Assembly (NCBI GenBank): GCA_031265025.1
Contig: JAISDF010000132.1
Location: 1-20,594, forward strand
Reading direction: 5' to 3'
DNA: 20,594 nt
DNA from: Spirochaetaceae bacterium
Lineage (GTDB): Bacteria; Spirochaetota; Spirochaetia; Treponematales; Breznakiellaceae
Below are positions 1 through 7,340 of the stretch, in pieces; the first letter of the stretch is position 1, and the number at the start of each line of letters is the position of its first letter. A model generated the notes under the pieces. That model saw nothing but the letters and a program-made list of their open reading frames with translations, searched no databases and was not told the DNA's origin. The position numbers were made by a program, and so were the translations under genes.

Positions 1-24
1 GAGATATTAAGCAAGGAGATAGAT

Positions 25-918
25 ATGTTACAGGAATTTTCATCGGAATTGAGAAAACGGGATTCAGTATTTAGCGTTGTAAATATTAATAAAATCGCGG
101 AAATTGAGAGTGAGATAACATCGCAAAGAAATATATTATTCTTTGAGAATAATCACCATATTGATGATTATAATTTTGAACCATATAAGGATAAAAATTC
201 AATTAATAGTATATTTATCATCGCGACACCAAGTCCCATTTATATCTTGAGAATGAAATCTTCAAAAGAAGACATTGATATTAAGATACCTCCAATTTAC
301 GGAAACCGGAATCAGATTTTGGAAGATATAAAGAACACCACCGCAAAAATATTTGGAAAACATGGATTTTCCACATTTCCGGTAATATTGCCTAAAAAGC
401 TATTGGCTGTTTGCAGCGGGATGGCACAATATGGGAACAACGGATTAACATATATAAACGGAATGGGCAGTTATTTTCGCTTGACCGCATTTGCGTCCGA
501 TTTTAGAAGTGATCATTATACCTGGTTAAAACCATCAATGATGAAAACATGTCAATATTGCGGGAAATGCATAGAAAACTGTCCAACAAAGGCACTTAAA
601 CGTGGAAACCCGTGGGTCAATATAAATAGGTGTATAACTGAATTTAATGAACGCGATGGTACGTTTCCTGATTGGATTCATAGTGATTGGCATAATTGCC
701 TTGTTGGATGTATAAGGTGTCAAGAAGTTTGTCCATACAATAGTCAAAAAGGACAGATAAAAATCATTCCAATAGAACGGTCAGAAGTTAATGATATTAT
801 TAACATAAAAAGGTTTGATGATTTATCTGAACATTTAAAGAGGATATTGATAACTTTAAATATGGATCGATATTATAGTAAATTAAAAAGGAATATTGGA
901 TATTTGATAAAACAATAG
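25..918 (+). CDS. QueG-like double [4Fe-4S] cluster protein
   Basis: A 297-residue protein related to the iron-sulfur part of epoxyqueuosine reductase (QueG) and similar cobalamin-dependent reductases. Near residues 170-240 it has a first cluster motif CQYCGKCIENCP, then INRCI, and a second motif CLVGCIRCQEVCPYN; the GCxxCQxVCP form is typical of QueG. Upstream, LPKKLLAVCSGMAQYGNNGL and GMGSYFRL resemble the QueG segment around its substrate and cobalamin site. QueG proteins are usually longer (about 350-380 residues), so this is a short or divergent member and true queuosine activity is uncertain. The ATG follows a strong AAGGAG ribosome site (positions 14-19). The gene is much richer in A and T than everything downstream and uses AT-ending codons, which suggests different ancestry. 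A general redox role is the safe call. Confidence 0.75.
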   Translation: MLQEFSSELRKRDSVFSVVNINKIAEIESEITSQRNILFFENNHHIDDYNFEPYKDKNSINSIFIIATPSPIYILRMKSSKEDIDIKIPPIYGNRNQILEDIKNTTAKIFGKHGFSTFPVILPKKLLAVCSGMAQYGNNGLTYINGMGSYFRLTAFASDFRSDHYTWLKPSMMKTCQYCGKCIENCPTKALKRGNPWVNINRCITEFNERDGTFPDWIHSDWHNCLVGCIRCQEVCPYNSQKGQIKIIPIERSEVNDIINIKRFDDLSEHLKRILITLNMDRYYSKLKRNIGYLIKQ

Positions 919-929
919 GCCCTATCTCT

Positions 930-954
930 GCCGCGGGGTATGTTGAAACGCGGC
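930..954 (+). terminator. Possible stem-loop after the QueG-like gene
   Basis: GCCGCG (930-935) and CGCGGC (949-954) form a perfect 6-bp GC stem with a 13-nt loop, 12 bases after the stop at 918. No T run follows, so termination is only suggested by position. Confidence 0.3.
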
Positions 955-994
955 CATGTCCCCATTTCCGCAATGGAGCTTAATACCCAAGAAA

Positions 995-1109
995 CCCGTT
1001 AGCGCGGAGAGGGGTTCATTCACGGAGCTCCTTCAAGCGCCTGACCCGGAGCTTCGGGGAAGCCGCTGTCCGCAAAGCCGTTTGCTTTGCGGACAGTCCG
1101 TCTAACGGG
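995..1109. repeat. Nested inverted repeats in intergenic spacer
   Basis: CCCGTTAG at 995-1002 is the exact reverse complement of CTAACGGG at 1102-1109, enclosing about 100 bases. Inside are the 13-bp hairpin at 1066-1096, a GGAGCTCC palindrome (1024-1031) and a second near copy of CGGAGCT (from 1048). No coding sequence was recognised from 919 to 1113. The nesting suggests a structured intergenic element or a structured 3' end of the minus-strand transcript. Confidence 0.4.
1066..1096 (-). terminator. Strong hairpin downstream of the OmpA-like gene
   Basis: CTGTCCGCAAAGC (1066-1078) and GCTTTGCGGACAG (1084-1096) form a perfect 13-bp stem with a 5-nt loop, starting 17 bases past the minus-strand stop codon. 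Neither side has a long T run, so it could protect or terminate the transcript without being a classical intrinsic terminator. Confidence 0.5.
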
Positions 1110-1113
1110 GATT

Positions 1114-4100
1114 CTACTTTATAAGTATGAACTCGACCCGGCGGTTCTTCCACCAGTTGTCATGGTCTTCCCAGCGCACCACCGGTCTTGTGCCGCCCTT
1201 GCCCACATAGGTGAGGCGGTTCCGGGTTACCCCGAAACCGGCAAGGCGGTCAACAATGGCCCTTGCCCTGGCTTCGCTCAGGGGCTGGAGTTCGTTCTGT
1301 TCCTCCGCGGTGGTCCTGCTTACCGGGTTTGCGTGGCCTTCGACAGTAACCCTGTAGTCCTGGAACTTGTTGAGTATTTCCGCGATGCGCCTTAAAACCC
1401 TTAGGTTGTTGGCCGTTACATCGGGGGCAAGGTTTTCAAAGTCGGCGGCGTTCTCCCTGAATATGATTGACGGAACCTGTATGCGCAGGAGATCGCCGTC
1501 CCTGATGACCAGAACGTCAACGCCTATGACCCCGTCAATCTCGCTGGAGTTGCCCAGCGTGTCGCTTGCCCTGAACTTGACGGGATAGTCGGTGGCGGCC
1601 TGTACCAGTTCGCCCCTGCCGCTCCGTCCGTCCCACACGATGCGGTTGGCCGGAGCCCCTCTGCCTTCAAGACGGTAGAAAAGATTGAAGGGCGCCACAG
1701 GCTCCCGTATTTCCAGCGACCATGCGGCGATGGGAGAAAGGTCCTCGGCGGTGAGGGAAATATAAAGATCATCGTCAACGCCGTCATTATCGGGGCTGAA
1801 ATATTCAGGCCTGGAACTGAATCCCAGCCTGGGTCCCGACACGTCAACGGTGATGGGGCCGGCGCTGAGGCTGACCAGGTCTCCCTTTTCGTAATGCACG
1901 GTAAGCTCGGCGTTGTACCTTCCCTCAATTACCATGCCGCCTTCTTCCTTTCCGTCCCAGACGATGGTTTCAGGAGGCGCGCCTGCCTGGGCGCCGGAGC
2001 TTCCGCCGGCGGGTCTTCCGGCGGGACTCCCGGAAGGACTTGTCTGCGCGGCGGGGAAGCGGCGGCGTACCGTACCCGCTTCATCTTTTATTTCCACCTG
2101 CCAGTCCGTTATGCCGTCCCTTGGGTTCAATATGACCGAGAAACGCGCCTGGTTATTCCCCGCCTCCCGCGAAGAATCTTTGGGCGCTATGGCCTGGGGT
2201 GAGACGGTAAAGAAGGCCCTGGGCGTCCGGGAATCCACCACGATGTTGCTGATGGTTTCCTGGGCCCTGTTGCCCGCTTCGTCCTCAGAGCGGAGTACAA
2301 AACGGTAGCTTCCGTCAGGCGCAATGTTGCCCGCCCTGTCGGCGCCGTTCCATTCCAGAGCCGGCGCGCTTCCCTTCCAGGTCCATGACTGCACTTCGTT
2401 CCCCTGGGCGTCAACTATGGACGCCTGCCATTCGTCATCGCCCGGACTGCTTATCGTGATGGGCAGGGTATCCTTTCTGCCGTCCCCGTTGGGGGAAAAG
2501 AGGGTATAGTCCGCGGAAAGGCGGGCGAGAGGCGCCTGGGTGTCCAGGGTAAAGGGCTGGGAAAAGGCGGAAGGCTGGTTGCCCATGGCGTAAATAACCT
2601 GTATGCGGGCGCTGTAAAGCCCGTCCCCGGCCGGGGCTCCGGCGTTGTTCCTGCCGTTCCAGCTTATGCCGGCGGGGACGCTGCCCCTTCCCTCAAAGGT
2701 CCGTATGACAACGCCTGAGCTGTCGAGTATGTCTACCGTGTAGGAACTTATTCCCTCTCTCACCTGGAGCTGGGGCAGTATGTTGATGGTATCCTTGACT
2801 CCGTCTCCGTTAGGCGAGAAGGCCCTGCTGTCGGCGCTTATCATCACCGGCGTATCGGCGGTGCTGAGGCTGAAACGCAGAGCATTGGAAGATCCCGCGT
2901 TACCTGCCTCGTCTACGGCGCTGAGGCGGTATTCATAATCGCCGTCAGGGACAGGGCGACCTGAATCATCCCGCCCGTCCCATTCAACATGGGACGCCGG
3001 GGGTCCGGCAAAGCGGAAGGTCCTTACAACAGCCTGGGTACTGGCGCCGCGCACTTCCCCTGTCCAGAGGGCTTCGTTTGAACCTTCCTGGCTGATGATC
3101 ATCGTATCCTGGTTGCCGTCATTGTTGGGGGAGAAGGCGCCGTACCCGGCCTGTATACCGGCGGCGGGGGCGGTGAGGTCCAGGGTAAAGCCGGGGGACT
3201 GGGCCCTTGAGACATAGCCGTTGCGGTACGTTACCGCGAGAGCGGCCTGATAGGTCCCCTCGTCAAGCGCCGCGCCCGAATCGTTTTTGCCGTCAAAGTC
3301 TACGCTCCGGGGAACCTCTCCTGTGCCCCGTATGCCGCGCACGGTTCCGCCTGAGGCGTCTTTTATTTCCACAAGCCACTGGACCACGCCGTCGCTTACC
3401 GGGACCGCCGGATTGAGGGTGAGGCTGTCCTTTATCCCGTCCCCGTTAGGCGAAAAGAAACTGTCGGTGATAAGGAGGTTTACCGAAGGCTGTATGGTGC
3501 TGACTATGATGTTCTCCATGTCCGCGCCTGAGCTGTTTTGTGCCCTGTCGGTGGCGCTGACGCGGTAGGAGTAGACTCCGTCGGGAACAAAATCCCCCCG
3601 GTCGTCCGTTCCGTCCCATACCAGGTCTCTTGGCGCGCCGCCTCGTATGTCAAAGCTCTTTACCTTGCTGCCCGACGCGTCGTACATGCCGCTGTCCCAG
3701 AAATCTTCTTCCGAGCCCTTCTGACGTATGCGCAGCACATCCTTATTGCCGTCGCCGTCAGGGGAGAATATCCTGTCCTGGTCCGAAAGGCTTTCCACTT
3801 CAATTTCAGGGGCAAGCGTATCAACGTATACTTCATAGCTTCTTGTAGAGGCCCTGTTGCCGTTATCGTCAGACGCGCTGATGATAAAGAAATAGCGTCC
3901 GTCGGGGGCGAGGCTGCCTGAGTCGAGTATGCCGTCCCAGCGCAGGGTTTCGGGAATATCCACCCCCGATTTGACATCGCTAAGGCGTGAAATGATATTC
4001 CGTACCCTGCCCTGGGTTTCGGGCCGCCGTTCCTTGTTCCGGTAGACCCTGACGGGCTCTCCTTCTTCATTCTGAATCTCAAAGGTCCATTCCATCACAT

Positions 4101-5175
4101 AACGCTGATCGGTAATGCTTACCGGGAATTCCAGATCATCGGCAAGGCCGTCGTTGTTAGGGGAAATCCACTGCGCGTCGGGATAGTGTACCAGGATGAC
4201 CGGGGCTTTGTTGTCGGGAATGCCCACCGTCAGGCTTACCCCGCCTCCTATGCCCCAAATGTCGGCGGGCAGGGGCTTGGCGCCCATGCGCAAACCCAGT
4301 TCGCCGCTTGAGGGCGCGTCGTCAGGCAGGGTCCTCCTGGTATTTTCCAGGGTGAATTTGAGGAAGAGCCCTATGGAAGGCATGAGCGGCGGGGCGGTGT
4401 CTTCCATCAATTCCCTGACATTGAAATCCAGGGAACCTGAAATGACAATGAGTTCGGCTATGGTAGCCTCAAGGCCGGTCTTGGCGCTCATCGTGCTGAA
4501 GCCGGGAAAACCCAGGTCCACTTCTCCCTTGAGCCTGAAAGGATCGTCCTTGCCGTCTTTACCGGCTATGGTCAGGAGGTCAAGGGCGATGCCCGCTACC
4601 GGCGTAAAGGCCGGGGCGGGGTAGCTCTTGCCGAAGTTTTTAAGGGCCAGGGCCCAGGTAACATTGTTGAAACGCCATATCCTGCCCAGGTTGTGCCTGA
4701 ACCCCAGGTCCAGGGCAAGGCTCCAGTCATCGCCAAAGCCAAAGCTAAGGCCCGCCCCGGCGCTCATGCCCGGATAGAGTTCCTTGGCCGCGTTGAAGTT
4801 ACCGCCAAAGGTGCTTCCTATATCGAAGCTGTCAAAGGGGCTGGTCAGAAAACGCAGGGAAGCGCCGAATACGGCGTATTTTGTGGGCAGAAGCGCGCCC
4901 ACAGCCGCGGCGTGGCCGAATCCGCCCTCGTCTCCGGTTCCGCTGAGGCCCAGATACGCGGCGTCAAAATTGATGAGCTGCGCGCCGCCGCCGGCCGCCG
5001 GATTAAAGCCGCTCGCCGAGGCCGCGCCCTGGGACGTGGTAAAAATGCCGGGGCCCGCGAAAAGGGGCGCGTAAAGTTCGGCAAGGGCGTCAACCCCCAC
5101 AGGCTGGTCGGCAAAACCGGACAGAATAATTCCTGAAAACAGGCATAACGCCGCGGCGGTTTTTTTAAAAGTCAT
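1114..5175 (-). CDS. Large envelope protein: barrel-like N-terminus, FlgD/Ig-like repeats, OmpA-like C-terminus
   Basis: A 1353-residue exported protein. Residues 1-22 are a signal peptide (MTFKK, hydrophobic core, likely cut after GFA). Residues 23 to about 330 are rich in Gly and alternating hydrophobics and look like an outer-membrane beta-barrel of the PorV/UPF0164 kind (tentative). From about 334 to 1225 there are roughly eight FlgD/Ig-like repeats of about 105 residues. Each opens with FSPNGDGxxD or a variant and has a WDGxxxxGxxxPDGxYxY core. The seventh has lost the opening motif and carries a Gly/Ser/Ala/Pro-rich insert. The last 125 residues are OmpA-like (VTVEGHANP, LSEARARAIVDRL, NRRVEF), which binds peptidoglycan in that family. 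Likely role: anchoring the outer membrane to the wall or displaying a surface stalk. The start was chosen for its GGGGAGGG ribosome site; a start 16 codons upstream at 5223 would spoil the signal peptide. Confidence 0.8.
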   Translation of the reverse strand: MTFKKTAAALCLFSGIILSGFADQPVGVDALAELYAPLFAGPGIFTTSQGAASASGFNPAAGGGAQLINFDAAYLGLSGTGDEGGFGHAAAVGALLPTKYAVFGASLRFLTSPFDSFDIGSTFGGNFNAAKELYPGMSAGAGLSFGFGDDWSLALDLGFRHNLGRIWRFNNVTWALALKNFGKSYPAPAFTPVAGIALDLLTIAGKDGKDDPFRLKGEVDLGFPGFSTMSAKTGLEATIAELIVISGSLDFNVRELMEDTAPPLMPSIGLFLKFTLENTRRTLPDDAPSSGELGLRMGAKPLPADIWGIGGGVSLTVGIPDNKAPVILVHYPDAQWISPNNDGLADDLEFPVSITDQRYVMEWTFEIQNEEGEPVRVYRNKERRPETQGRVRNIISRLSDVKSGVDIPETLRWDGILDSGSLAPDGRYFFIISASDDNGNRASTRSYEVYVDTLAPEIEVESLSDQDRIFSPDGDGNKDVLRIRQKGSEEDFWDSGMYDASGSKVKSFDIRGGAPRDLVWDGTDDRGDFVPDGVYSYRVSATDRAQNSSGADMENIIVSTIQPSVNLLITDSFFSPNGDGIKDSLTLNPAVPVSDGVVQWLVEIKDASGGTVRGIRGTGEVPRSVDFDGKNDSGAALDEGTYQAALAVTYRNGYVSRAQSPGFTLDLTAPAAGIQAGYGAFSPNNDGNQDTMIISQEGSNEALWTGEVRGASTQAVVRTFRFAGPPASHVEWDGRDDSGRPVPDGDYEYRLSAVDEAGNAGSSNALRFSLSTADTPVMISADSRAFSPNGDGVKDTINILPQLQVREGISSYTVDILDSSGVVIRTFEGRGSVPAGISWNGRNNAGAPAGDGLYSARIQVIYAMGNQPSAFSQPFTLDTQAPLARLSADYTLFSPNGDGRKDTLPITISSPGDDEWQASIVDAQGNEVQSWTWKGSAPALEWNGADRAGNIAPDGSYRFVLRSEDEAGNRAQETISNIVVDSRTPRAFFTVSPQAIAPKDSSREAGNNQARFSVILNPRDGITDWQVEIKDEAGTVRRRFPAAQTSPSGSPAGRPAGGSSGAQAGAPPETIVWDGKEEGGMVIEGRYNAELTVHYEKGDLVSLSAGPITVDVSGPRLGFSSRPEYFSPDNDGVDDDLYISLTAEDLSPIAAWSLEIREPVAPFNLFYRLEGRGAPANRIVWDGRSGRGELVQAATDYPVKFRASDTLGNSSEIDGVIGVDVLVIRDGDLLRIQVPSIIFRENAADFENLAPDVTANNLRVLRRIAEILNKFQDYRVTVEGHANPVSRTTAEEQNELQPLSEARARAIVDRLAGFGVTRNRLTYVGKGGTRPVVRWEDHDNWWKNRRVEFILIK

Positions 5176-5210
5176 GATCCCTCCCCTATGTGCATACTGA
5201 AGCGTCTTCA

Positions 5211-5239
5211 ATAATAACCGCAAGATAAAAGAAAGTTAA
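5211..5239 (-). promoter_or_regulatory. Putative sigma70-type promoter for the OmpA-like gene
   Basis: On the minus strand TTAACT (5234-5239) and TATTAT (5211-5216) are 17 bases apart, in an AT-rich patch of a GC-rich region. The start would fall near 5204, inside a small TGAAG/CTTCA inverted repeat (5198-5210), about 28 bases before the ATG. This suggests the gene is transcribed separately from the corrinoid-protein operon. Confidence 0.5.
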
Positions 5240-5277
5240 GCCTGGGCCGGGAACTTTTTCGCGGAACGCCGGAGCGC

Positions 5278-5919
5278 TTAGTTCCGGCGGTTTTGGTAAC
5301 AGGAAGCCGCGTATTCCGCGGCGCTCTCCACATCGGGGGCGTAGAAATCGGCGCCTATGCTGCGGCAGAAACCCTCGGTAATGGGAGTTCCCGAAAGTAT
5401 GATTTTTACTTTTTTTCTCAGGCCCCTGGTTATCGCTCCCTGCACCAGATTTTTCATCGGAACGGGATTAAGGGTCCGCGTGGTGTTGATGCAGATGACG
5501 CCCGCCTTTTCCTGGATGGCCTTCTCAAGAAAGAGCGTATGGGATACGCCTGTTCCCAGATCAAAAACCCGCAGGCCCAGGCAGCGCATCATGATGGCAA
5601 GAAGATTTTTGTGGATGTCTTCATACTCGCCTTCTACCGTACCGAGTACGACAGACCCAAGGGTCCGGGAATACGACGTATCTATGGCTGCCTGTATGTT
5701 CCGTATGCCCCGGTTAAGGGCCCGGGCCGCCATGCGTATTTCCGGAATAAGCATTTCCCTGTTCCTGTACATGACTTCCGCCGATTCCAAGCCGGCGATG
5801 AGTCCCTGTCTGACTATGGCTTCCGCGCTGTAGTTTTCTTCAAGCGCGCGGTTTACCAAAACTGAAGTCGCGGCGGCGTCTCCTGATACGAGCTGTTCTG
5901 AAATTTGAGCCAGGTTCAT
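5278..5919 (-). CDS. Corrinoid-fold (B12-binding) protein with altered cobalt-ligand motif
   Basis: A 213-residue protein with the two-domain form of small methyltransferase corrinoid proteins (MtaC/MtbC type). Residues 1 to about 85 match the helical cap domain (GLIAGLESAEVMYRNREMLIPEI). The rest matches the Rossmann-like B12-binding domain, with LRVFDLGTGVS and SGTPITEGFCRSIGADFYAPD. The usual DxHxxG signature, in a GDVHDIGKN context, is GEYEDIHKN here. The cobalt-ligand His is replaced by Glu, and a His occupies the place of the Gly two residues after the conserved Asp-Ile. Normal base-off, His-on cobalamin binding is therefore doubtful. A ribosome site (AGGAGGT) precedes the ATG. It lies 23 bases after two PocR-AraC regulator genes, likely in one operon, and no methyltransferase partner is in the window. 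A sensory or accessory role is inferred. Confidence 0.75.
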   Translation of the reverse strand: MNLAQISEQLVSGDAAATSVLVNRALEENYSAEAIVRQGLIAGLESAEVMYRNREMLIPEIRMAARALNRGIRNIQAAIDTSYSRTLGSVVLGTVEGEYEDIHKNLLAIMMRCLGLRVFDLGTGVSHTLFLEKAIQEKAGVICINTTRTLNPVPMKNLVQGAITRGLRKKVKIILSGTPITEGFCRSIGADFYAPDVESAAEYAASCYQNRRN

Positions 5920-5942
5920 AGCATACCTCCTGTAGTGTTCCG

Positions 5943-7340
5943 CTATTTTCCGAACAGGCCGCGGTAATGCTCGGAAAAATTCTCTTCTGAAATTTCCGAG
6001 ATGGTTCCGCCTCCCTGTTCCCTGAACTTTCCCGGACTTACGCCGGTAAAGCTCTTAAAAATTTTGGAGAACCAGCTTTGATCCTCAAAGCCGCAGGCCC
6101 CGGCAATATCGCTGATGGCCATTTTTGTACCTGTAAGGAGACGGCTTGCCTCTTCCACCCTGAGCCGGTTGAGGTAGCTCGACAGGTTCTCCCCCATTTC
6201 ATTTTTGAATACCGTACTGAAGTAGGGCGCCGAAAGGCCCGATACCCCGGCGATTTCCTGCAGGCTGATTTTACGGGTATAGTTTTCCCAGATGAACCAT
6301 TCGGCTTTCTGCAGGGCCGACGCGTGGCGTATTCCCTGGAACGAGAAAATCTGCCCGGTCATGCGTTCAAGAATGGTGTGAAGCACATCGGTCAGTTCTT
6401 CTATGCTCTGGGTTTCCTGTATGCGCATGAGGTACTGATTGTTTACCTCAAGAATATTTTCTTCGGCGTTGCCGGGACTCACCGCCGCCCGTGAAAGAAG
6501 CACCACGAGTTCTATGGCCCGGTACTGTATGGATTTGAACTGGTCGGGATTGGTAAATATCAATATGCTCAGAAGCTCGTTGAGTAATTTCCGCCCCGCG
6601 TCCTCATCCCCCTTCCTGAGTGCCGCGATGAGCATCTTTTCCTTGTCCAGGGGATACGAAGGAGAAGCCCCTCCGGGTGGATACTGGTTTTTAAGTATTG
6701 AAAGCTGCTCTGAAATAAGGGCCTGCTGCTGGGAGCGCCGTTTAAGGGTTTCGTGGTAATCCTCGCTTTCCTTTGAAAGGGATTCGGCGATGATGAGGAG
6801 CAGTTCGGCCAGGGCCCTGATGTGTTCAGGTTCGCCCCGGGGAAACCGCGAAAAGTGTTCAAGAAGTTCTTTTTCGTTGAATTCCCCGCTTCTCATTTCC
6901 ATGAGGGTCGCGACCGGTTCTTTTATGTCCACGCCAAGAAAACCGGAACATAAAAGGGAACCGATAAAACGGCTGTTGGAAAAGAGGGGGCTGGTCCAGA
7001 ACATGAAACCCAGGTCGCAGGTGTAGATGTAGGAACCGCAGAAACGGTATGACTCCTTGATGGCGTTGATGTGCATGTCCTTGCAGGGATGCTCCCCGAG
7101 CTCTCCGATGTCCTTTATTTCGTTTTGCCTTGACAGGTTCTTCATGCAGTAAAGGCAGGTGTTTTCCCCGCCTGTCATTTCGCTTAACATTTCCGGTATG
7201 GGCATAAAATTCTCGTCTATGACGCAGACCCTGGCCCCTGTTGCCTGTCCGTAGGCTGACACTTCCTTTAACGCCTCAAGCAGAAGCGGATTGGTTTTCG
7301 CGCCTGTTTTAAGCGCCAAAGCGGATTTTTTGTCTGTCAT
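5943..7340 (-). CDS. PocR-domain AraC-family transcriptional regulator (second of tandem pair)
   Basis: A 465-residue regulator. The first 190 residues or so form a PocR-like sensory domain. It is Cys-rich (TCLYC, HPCKD, RFCGS, YTCDLG, LLCSG) and has the family's TCxxGxxxWxSPL segment followed by FIGSLLCSGFLG. A linker follows, then two AraC helix-turn-helix motifs at the C-terminus (ISLQEIAGVSGLSAPYFSTV and ISDIAGACGFEDQSWFSKIF). PocR domains are known to sense small metabolites such as propanediol; the ligand here is unknown. The ATG at 7340 was preferred because AAGGA lies 7 bases before it; a GTG at 7355 in the same frame is possible. It overlaps the upstream paralogue by 32 bases, so the two are probably translationally coupled. 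The corrinoid-fold gene follows after 23 bases. Confidence 0.8.
   Translation of the reverse strand: MTDKKSALALKTGAKTNPLLLEALKEVSAYGQATGARVCVIDENFMPIPEMLSEMTGGENTCLYCMKNLSRQNEIKDIGELGEHPCKDMHINAIKESYRFCGSYIYTCDLGFMFWTSPLFSNSRFIGSLLCSGFLGVDIKEPVATLMEMRSGEFNEKELLEHFSRFPRGEPEHIRALAELLLIIAESLSKESEDYHETLKRRSQQQALISEQLSILKNQYPPGGASPSYPLDKEKMLIAALRKGDEDAGRKLLNELLSILIFTNPDQFKSIQYRAIELVVLLSRAAVSPGNAEENILEVNNQYLMRIQETQSIEELTDVLHTILERMTGQIFSFQGIRHASALQKAEWFIWENYTRKISLQEIAGVSGLSAPYFSTVFKNEMGENLSSYLNRLRVEEASRLLTGTKMAISDIAGACGFEDQSWFSKIFKSFTGVSPGKFREQGGGTISEISEENFSEHYRGLFGK

Noticed and set aside
1087..1395. Plus-strand frames across the OmpA-like gene (and similar long plus-strand frames up to 5136)
   Set aside because: They lie opposite a gene with clear repeats, a signal peptide and an OmpA-like domain; they show no family motifs and reflect GC-rich codon use on the other strand.
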